From Nautilus pompilius (lineage: Eukaryota > Mollusca > Cephalopoda > Nautilida > Nautilidae), in NCBI GenBank assembly GCA_018389105.1, contig JACATO010000611.1, positions 434,001 to 498,000 on the forward strand: DNA of 64,000 bases, in the 5' to 3' direction. A program made the translations under genes and the position numbers. The notes beneath the pieces are model-generated. The model saw nothing but the letters and a program-made list of their open reading frames with translations. It did no database searches and was not told the DNA's origin. This document shows, in pieces, positions 56,780-64,000 of this stretch. The first letter of the stretch is position 1. Every line of letters starts with the position of its first letter.

Positions 56780-58956
56780 CACAACCAAAGGCAAAGAGAA
56801 AACGCTACAAGTGTACATTTCAGACTTGGGAAACAGATTTTCATTGGGTGCCTAAATGTACTTCAAAAACATGCATTTTGCAAGGTAGGCCTATTTTATT
56901 ACACTTGATATTTATGAAATGCTTTAATTCTCTGACTGATTATGTTGTATCCATAATTAAGTTTATTGTTTTTATTTTAAACAAACATTTTTTTAAGGCC
57001 CAGGCTAGGGGAAACCCTGACCAAATTTTAATTTAATTTTTGTTTTCATTTAGCTTGAACTTTAAATATGCCTAGGCTAGGGGAACCCCTGCCCAAATTT
57101 TAAATTCCTCATTGTTTAGTAAGATTAAAATTCTTATGTTTCTTATTGTGTTATTCCAGATTTGCATCAGAATTTTTACCATTAGTCATGGTGGCAAGAA
57201 TGACCTGAAGAAGCATAGTCAGACAACATTGCACATTACCACCCAGAATGCTCAGATTCATCATTTTTTGTGAACCCAACAACAGATGACATTGTTATCA
57301 GAGCAGAGGTTCTATTCAGCAACTTCATCGCAGAGTGCAACACAGCCTTCAGTGTTGCTGACCATTTTACCAAGCTTTGTACGGTGATGTTTCCTGACTC
57401 CAAGATAAGCTCAGAAGTTTCACTGTGTGGTCAAGCGATCATTAGCTCCAACCTTGCACAATGAAGTTGTGGATCACTGTAGGAAGGAACCATTTTCCCT
57501 TGCATGTGATAAGAGTAATGACACCAACTCAGAGAGAACTCTTGCCATTCTTGAGAGATATTTTGCTGACAGAGCAGCTACTAGATTCCTTGCCATTCCC
57601 ATTTGCAACATTGGAACAGAAGAAGACATCTTTCAGCACATTCAGGAGTTTTTTCTTACCTATGATATTCTCTGGACCAACCTTGTTTCTTTTATGTTGG
57701 ACAATTGTAGTGTGATTACTAGTAGGCATAATTCTGTAATTAGTAGGATTAGAGAAGTTTGCCTAGATGTTTTCGACTTGTGATGTGTATGCCATTTAGC
57801 TAAGCTTTGTGTACTTGCTGGTGTCAAGTGTTTACCACTGCCTGTAGAAGATCTCTTGATTGATGTGTTTTATCATTTCCAGCACAGCTCTAAAAGAAAG
57901 GAACAGTACCAGGAGTTTCAGGACCTTACTGAGACAGACCACTAAAGATCCTGAATCATTGTTCAACAAGATGGTTGAGCTTACAGAGGGCAGTTCAATG
58001 GTTATTACACCTCTGGCCAGCCCTTTGTTCTTATTTTCTGTCCCATGATGATTCAGAGAGACCTGGGAGAATGAGGAGGGTGACAGATAGCTTTGAAAAT
58101 CGTGGGATACACCTATACTTCTGCTTCCTCAGCTACATTCTTCCCTTTCTAGTCGACTTTAACACCATGTTTTGGCAAATAAATCTGGGATAGGTATATT
58201 GGGTTGTGCCATCCGAGATCTATTGAGAAAGTTGCTTGGGAAGTTCATCAACACTTGGTCATCCACAGTAAAGAATACATCACAGTGTTCTTTATAAGGA
58301 TCCTACACAGTACCTGGATGATGATTTCTTGGCTGTTGGTATGCCTGCCAGGAGTTACATAATATCTCATGAAGATGAACTGGAGCCATCCATGATGGAC
58401 AGATTCTTTAAGGTGATCAGATACTGCTGTTGTTGACAAGATACTGGCCAAGTTCCCCTTTAAGGATCCTGTGGTGAACTCTCTTGGTTTCCTTTTGCCA
58501 GAACAGAGAATAGACATGAACCCAGCACATATCATTGATCTGTATCAGAGATTCCATTCTATCATTCCAGTAGATGACCATCAGGCTGAAGAGGAGGAAT
58601 TTAGAGACTATCAGCTTTGCCATGATATTGATCTTCCACCAGCAGATACTTGAGTTGATGTATTCTGGGTAGATGTCTGGAAGATGAAGGACCACATTAC
58701 CAAACAAGAGAGATTCTCCTATCTGGGTAGATCAGCTAGAGCCATTTATTCCATTCCTAACAGTAATGCAGAGTGTGAACGAGTCTTCTTCATGGTCAGA
58801 AAGATTCAGACTGACCAGAGATCCATACTGGACATAACAACATTAGATGCTTTGTTGAGAACCAAGATCAACAGTGAGGAGTGTTTTCAGTTAAGCCTTT
58901 TGCAACAGTGTTTAAGAGTGCCAAGAGTGTCTGTAGGGAATATAATAGAAATCTAG
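56780..58956 (+). pseudogene. hAT transposase with BED-like zinc finger, degenerate
   Basis: The N-terminal zinc-finger part reads KRKRYKCTFQTWETDFHWVP and, after a gap of about 280 bp that could be an intron (CAAG|gtaggc to ttccag), FTISHGGKNDLKKHSQTTLH. The RNase-H-type core reads FSLACDKSNDTNSERTLAIL, FMLDNCSVITSRHNSVISRI and CVCHLAKLCVLAGVKCLPLP after a stop. The C-terminal dimerisation region reads IPNSNAECERVFFMVRKIQT then DQRSILDITTLDALLRTKIN. Several stops and shifts break it. The family is the BED-finger hAT group common in invertebrates and fish. Confidence 0.85.
56998..57103. repeat. imperfect direct repeat within the hAT element
   Basis: Two copies of about 34 bp (56998-57031 and 57070-57103) sharing AGGCTAGGGGAA, CCCTG and CCAAATTTTAA, separated by 38 bp. 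They lie in the possible intron of the transposase gene. Confidence 0.75.
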
Positions 58957-59674
58957 ACCTTTTGAAGAAGGGTTTTGCAGATACTAATCAGACAGATTAG
59001 TGACACTATTTTGTGAGAACTGTGAATAGTAGCTAAATGGTCATTAATGACAATGTGTGTGCTACTTTCAATAGATGCTATCTTTCTCTTTCATTTTTAT
59101 TTGGGATTGTTACAGTAAATTATTTTAAAATATGTTCTGTATCTGTGATTGAAATGTAATGATATACTTTATTAAATAGTGTCTGTCAATACAATAAAAT
59201 TTTATATAACTGTTTTTACTTGTTCATTTAATATTTCCAATCAACATAGGAAATTGAACAACCTATTTAGCCATTGAAAACTATTTCAAGATGATGTATG
59301 AGGTCTTCAGAAATGAAAACAAATACATATTTAAACTGATTCATCAACTAAGTATGAGTAAAATCATAAAAAGTACAGCCAAAGAAATTACTCCCTCACT
59401 AGTATTATAAATACATGTACATTTGGTGCCTCAGCCCTTTTTTCTGGAAGTAAAAAAACAATATTGTGTTAAGATTAAGTCTGAAATTTACAAAAATGAA
59501 AATATGATGATATCTGGAGACTTTCAGAACTTAAAACAAATGACAAAATCATAGAATATGTGATTTATTTGCAAATTTATGGACTTTAAACCAGTTTTGC
59601 TTGTAAATTGCTTTGATTTGCTGTGAGTTGTGCAAAATCTCCCCCATGAGAATTTTGAAAAGTTGGCAAGTTTT

Positions 59675-60107
59675 CTATAGTATAACCAAACAGCAAGTAT
59701 TGATTAAAACTCTACAAATATTTGACTCTGTATTGTTCTAAGAAGATCTGGTAAATAGAAATTATGTTTATATTGTACATAATTATAGAGATGGACTATA
59801 GTTGGCAAAGAAAAGGGGTTTGACCTTACATCAGGACTGTAGATATGTAGTATGCAGCAATTACTATCTTTGTATACCAGCCTTGTCTCATGTGAGCTGT
59901 AGTTGTCACTTTTAACTAGACAATGGCCTTTATTCCTGTCACACTTCAGCATTCACTGCTACTCTCCACATATTTTGTCCACACAGTGATAGTCTGAGAA
60001 AAATTTACTCACTAGATGATGACAACATCAACAAATCTATACTTTAAAATTGGAACTGAAACATACTAATACAAAATAATTGATATGAATGGTTTTATAT
60101 TTCACAG
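59675..60107. other. AT-rich intronic sequence
   Basis: Nothing recognised. It ends with the acceptor tract tatatttcacag before 60108. Confidence 0.5.
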
Positions 60108-60282
60108 GAAACTGAAGATCATTTGAGGCAATCTCATTCCAAAGAAATGGAGGAAGTAGATCATTATGTTGAACACATCCGGCATCTGTCTGAAGAAAGA
60201 GAAGTGGTTGTTCAAGAACTGGAAACTGAGAATGAGCAGCTAAAGTTAGAGATTGAAAAACTACAGGAAAACTCTTCTACAG
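60108..60282 (+). CDS. coiled-coil exon of an unidentified gene
   Basis: 175 nt between a good acceptor and GTACAA, starting in phase 0 and ending in phase 1. It encodes 58 residues: ETEDHLRQSHSKEMEEVDHY, VEHIRHLSEEREVVVQELET, then ENEQLKLEIEKLQENSST. The second half has leucine/valine heptads and is almost certainly a coiled coil. Balanced codon use with no stop supports coding. The next exon is not seen before 64,000. I cannot assign a family. Orientation and phase fit with the exons at 45743 and 48412. Confidence 0.7.
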
Positions 60283-61030
60283 GTACAATTCACAAAATAA
60301 TTTTCTTTTATTGTCCTTTATCTGCTTGTCCTAGGTATTAAGAGTTGTAGAATTCAGATGTTGTTACATACCTTGCACCCGATATTGGGTTGAGTACCCC
60401 TACTTGGACTCAACTTTGGTTGCAGCATTAATAGTCATATTCGACTTGGGTTAGCAAAAAAAAAAAGTCAACTTGTCAAGTATTCTGTATATTTATTATG
60501 ACACACTCATGTTATAAACAGCATACAATAGTAGTGTAAACTGTGGAAAACTAATAGTTTCTGCAATGTTCTACAAATGTTTTAGACTGTATTGCTCTTG
60601 TAGGTTTCTGGATGACTGGATAACTGGAATTTTCTAAAATGTACTTGCTAGAATGCTCTAGAAAGCTCCTTGAATGTATATAAGAAGTTGTGTTGTTACC
60701 TTGAGAGATCTACTGGAAATCTAATTTGAGAAAACTAACTGTGCTTTACTGTGTGAAATCAATGTAAGGCAATGAATTTCATTTGCAGCATAGAAGTTGA
60801 AGTCCCTGAAGGTTTTGTTGGTGAAAATAACTCTTTTGTAAAACTTCCATTAGTACAGAAAGCTCCTGCTAAAACCAGCTGAGTTAGGAACACTTTTTCA
60901 CTGAAACATAATGGGAAAGCAAGATATGTCATCACACACATTTTTTGATGGCACAAAACAAAAGAGTTAATCTCAGTGATGAGAAACTAGAAATTGAAGT
61001 TATTTGTTTATTTGCCCACCATTGTCTGCA
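60283..61030. other. no gene seen
   Basis: AT-rich, probably the intron after the coiled-coil exon. Confidence 0.4.
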
Positions 61031-61039
61031 AGGGAAACA

Positions 61040-61290
61040 AACCTGGTGAGAAAGCATAGTGCCAGGGTTTTCCACTAGAGAGCATATTTTGGGCTTCAGA
61101 TGGTTTGGCACTTCTGACTTTGGCAGGGAAACCCTGCCCCGCTAGAACTCTCTATTTTTAGATGTGGGAGGAAACATGACCTGCTGGTGAAGAAGAGTGA
61201 GATGCCAAACCAGCTGACCCCAAACAGGGATTAAACTTGGTTCACTCAGTCTTGGCAGTCCAATAGTTTACCCTCCAATTGCTTGAAGTT
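61040..61290 (-). repeat. tRNA-type SINE copy, antisense
   Basis: Read on the - strand: ACTGAGTGAACCAAGTTTAA then TCCCTGTTTGGGGTCAGCTG, GTTTGGCATC and TTTCCTCCCACATCT. The B-box-like AAGTTTAATCCC is followed by a core like those at 36.66 and 37.65 kb (GGGACCAGCTGG, TTTGG). The 3' part includes GTTTCCTCCCACATC, also partly seen near 14.93 kb. Confidence 0.5.
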
Positions 61291-62149
61291 ATGATTTTAA
61301 TGAACACGCATTATTTGAAACAATACTTTAAAATTTTCAATTAAAATTTTGTTTTGAAGAAAACTCAAACTTGGTTATTTTCAAATCAAGTAGTAAACTT
61401 GTACTTAGGTTTTAAAATCCCAACACTGCTTGTACCAACCATGATCTGCACAGAAGAAACAGGGTGACCTCTGCAACATCTGGACTAAAATATATGCCAC
61501 ACAGAAAACAAGTTCAATTAAAAACAATTCACATGTATTAATTATAGAATGTTAAAACATAACACAACTATTCCCCTGCCCTATTAATTTGACCACATCC
61601 ATACATGAATGTATCTCACTAAAATTCACATATTTCATTTCAAGTGAGTTTATGTATATATTATATATCTTGCTGGGCAGATAAACAATGTGCACTATCA
61701 CGATTCTGAAAACAGGTAGTTACCAACAACATTTCAATATTTTCCTTTGGTCATGTACAGGCCATTTAGAATGTGGACATTGTCATTGATAAATTGTAAA
61801 AGATCTTGACATACTTCATGGATCTGTGGGCAATATTATCACTAACTTCAAGCTGAATGTAACTGCTGCAACAGTGACACTGTGACAAGGATGTACCATT
61901 TCTTGCCATGTTCATATTCACTGTCAAGATTCAGTTGCTGACATTCTCCATGCAACAGAAATTAGCTGAATCATCTCCACCAACCTGGCTATAGATCGTT
62001 ATCATGTAAGAAATCCCTTCTGTCAAATAGGAATAAAATGCTTTTAAAAGTTTGGTCAGAGGACATGTCTGGCAAAACTCAAATATTGGCAGCATGTACA
62101 ATTCTCCATTGAGTCCAGGATTCAACAGTTCATATCTGGAGGCTGCACA
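61291..62149. other. no gene seen
   Basis: The - strand has an open frame at 61931-62125 with no recognised domain. It may be part of the retrotransposon remnant next to it. Confidence 0.3.
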
Positions 62150-62990
62150 TTGGTTTGGAGAACTACCTTTTTACAATTTATTTGAGATAAATTGATTTTT
62201 AATTTGGTGCAATATGTGCAAATACAAACATTGGACTCAATTCAAACAAAATAAAATCTATTTTTTCATATTACTCCACTTTTTTAAAAATTTTGATTTA
62301 TGTATTATTATTACTTCACCCTCTATGGCAGGTGTACTTTTGCCTGTATCATTAGGTCAAAACTATGGTTCTTGTTTTGTTTTTATTGGATGGTCACAAC
62401 TTATGATGGTGTATCCCATAGGAAAGTAACACTATCATTATTTTCCACTGTAGTATCTGGTTTATACTTGTGCCACTTCCCTGCTGTTGGTAGGTGGAAG
62501 CATTTGCAGATTTTCCAGCAGTTCCTTTATGTCTGTTGCGATATTCAGGTTTTGCCAGTATAGGCCATCCAGCTACTATATTCTCCATTGTTTCTCCAAA
62601 TTTGCTGCACTTTGGATTAACATTCTGCTTCTGAATATGCTTTTGATGGTATCTTGTGGCTAAACTTTTTCTTGCTATTATTAACCCTTCCACCTTTGCT
62701 TTTAGTCTTGAGCTTCTTTGCTGTTGGTGAGATATTACTTTGGTTATTCAGGTTGGATATTGACCATGCATTTGTTTTTTTTTTTTTCATGTTGCTTTTA
62801 TTTTTTTCTGCAAGTTTTTCTTCATTTGAAGTTTAAGTCTTTTGGGGGATTTTTTCCATGTTCTCATTTCTCTGTCTCCATTGTTAATCATTTCAGCTTT
62901 TGCCTTGAGTTTGACTGCCTCTTTGTTTAATGGATATAGTTTTTCTGCTTTCCGATCACCTTTCTCTTCTGTAAGTTTAAATCATCTGCA
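62150..62990 (-). pseudogene. non-LTR retrotransposon ORF, 3' remnant
   Basis: On the - strand the frames give INNGDREMRTWKKSPKR, then VEGLIIARKSLATRYHQKHI, PKCSKFGETMENIVAGWPIL, AKPEYRNRHKG and GKWHKYKPDTTVENNDSV with FLWDTP. This order is typical of the region after reverse transcriptase in a group of non-LTR elements, where a zinc knuckle (CxxC...H...C) precedes LAxxEYxxRH and the VxEN..xxxLWD segment. Here the knuckle is lost (second Cys, His and last Cys replaced). Broken by shifts. The reverse transcriptase itself is not seen. Confidence 0.6.
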
Positions 62991-64000
62991 TCTGTAGTAG
63001 CTCTTTTGTAGCTTGTTTCTTTTTTGGTTTCTTGGTAAATATATTCTATCTACATGCATTGTATGTTTTGGGGTGATACATTCTATACATTGTCAAAAAC
63101 TTCCTGATTTTTGTGTTTAATTTTTTAATTTCATTTATCCCAATTAATGACATTGAAGCTATACGTAACTAAACACATGGCTTCCATTTTATTTGTTGTG
63201 TTCAATTCAATGTTCAGAACTAATTTCATATTTATTAGTGTTATTTTAAAAAATATTTTCCTTCATAGTTGCATGTTTAAAATGCCATGGTTGGGTAGTT
63301 ATTGTATAATAAATATTTAAAAAAATATATTTTTAATAGCACATTGTTCCTAAGGAACATGAGTAAAAAAAAACAAACTGCATATGGGTGTTGCATCAAA
63401 GCAGACATATTTGAAATCTATTATTGACTAATATTAATGTGTGATGTAGTTATTGTAGATAAAAAAATAAAAGTCTGAAAGACTTTAATGTTTACTATAT
63501 GAGGAGGGATAGGAAGTTTCAGGAAATATATAAAGCCTCTTCCACTTAGTACCTATTAATGTTTTCTAGCAATCATTAACATAAATTGAAAACAAAACTG
63601 GCCTCAAAAAGTGTCTTGGTGTACTCCAACCATAACTTCTATAAACTAAGATGCACCACTCTCTAAAATAACATACTGGTTTTAATTGGTAAATAATCTG
63701 AGAGTAGCAATAACAAATTTGCACTAATACCTATGCTCTTATTTTAAAAAATTTAATTGGTGATGTGGAATTATGTAAAGTTTGAATAAATATGGCATCA
63801 GTGACATTACCATCATAAACATCAAGAGTCACATTATTTATAAATTCAAGCCAATTTGTAAGATGCCTTATTTTAAACCCACACTGGCTATCTTGCAGTG
63901 CTTTTTTCCAGTTCCTTATAATCTCTGTTTATCTTTAAGTTTAACACCTGTTAATATTTTCTCATTTTTAATTTTGTTACCTTCTTAAAATTTGTGAAAC
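62991..64000. other. no gene seen
   Basis: AT-rich, with poly(A) and poly(T) runs. No coding signal recognised. Confidence 0.4.

Larger units (their letters stand above)
56367..59674 (+). mobile_element. hAT-superfamily element with BED-type zinc finger
   Basis: The left end CAAACTTGCCAACTCTCCCG and the right end (other strand AAAACTTGCCAACTTTTCAA) form the inverted repeat known from BED/hAT elements (ACTTGCCAACTCTCCCGATT type). A matching 8-bp target duplication was not clear, so the limits are within a few bases. 3.3 kb, one decayed transposase on the + strand. Confidence 0.8.

Noticed and set aside
1..64000. CRISPR arrays, operons, rRNA or intact tRNA genes
   Set aside because: None seen. 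The sequence is eukaryotic; the tRNA-like pieces are degenerate SINE heads.

Overview
The window is animal nuclear DNA. It is AT-rich, has GT-AG introns of about 0.1 to 5 kb, and carries many decayed DNA transposons. It contains one well-resolved gene, vigilin (HDLBP family, a multi-KH RNA-binding protein), on the + strand from 5,563 to 31,751. Its 22 coding exons join without a stop into 1,187 residues that align collinearly with vertebrate vigilin from about residue 80 to the C-terminus. The divergence, the mariner/pogo/piggyBac/hAT content and the short tRNA-like repeats suggest an invertebrate, possibly an arthropod. That placement is inference, because no species-specific marker is visible.

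Layout. 1-5,562 is upstream vigilin intron: the 3' part of a pogo/Tigger element (1-785), then a complete but frameshifted mariner (1,350-2,649). 5,563-31,751 holds the vigilin exons; their introns carry a deleted Tigger remnant (9.2-9.7 kb), a tRNA-type SINE and a piggyBac remnant (14.7-15.7 kb), an unclassified repeat block ending in a Tc1/pogo-like terminus (17.76 kb) and an antisense Tigger (27,024-28,738). The 3'UTR ends near 32,557 with two overlapping AATAAA signals. 32.6-35.4 kb is AT-rich and apparently gene-free. A CpG-rich patch at 35.49-35.96 kb looks like the promoter and first exon of another + strand gene. Scattered exons at 45,743, 48,412 (likely) and 60,108 share compatible phase and encode a coiled-coil protein I cannot name; its very large introns are filled with transposons.

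The 39-64 kb part is a transposon-rich stretch: an antisense jerky-type Tigger (39,150-41,301), a Tigger-ended MITE (42,929-43,142), a SETMAR-like mariner (43,228-44,639) split by a hAT-type MITE with an exact 8-bp target duplication (43,920-44,085), a pogo element with a psq-type N-terminus (49,410-51,682), another jerky-type Tigger (51,755-53,998), a BED/hAT element (56,367-59,674), SINE copies and an antisense non-LTR retrotransposon remnant (62.15-62.99 kb). Every transposase is interrupted by stops or frameshifts, and three of the pogo-type copies have an Asp-to-Asn change at a catalytic position.

I saw no convincing new biological system. The points most worth a second look are the module regularity of the vigilin exons (most KH units are 219 nt, with all module boundaries in phase 0), a GKNR loop in the first full KH domain, a PCNA-box at the end of one Tigger transposase, the unidentified coiled-coil gene, and a SINE family with a shared core in at least three places.
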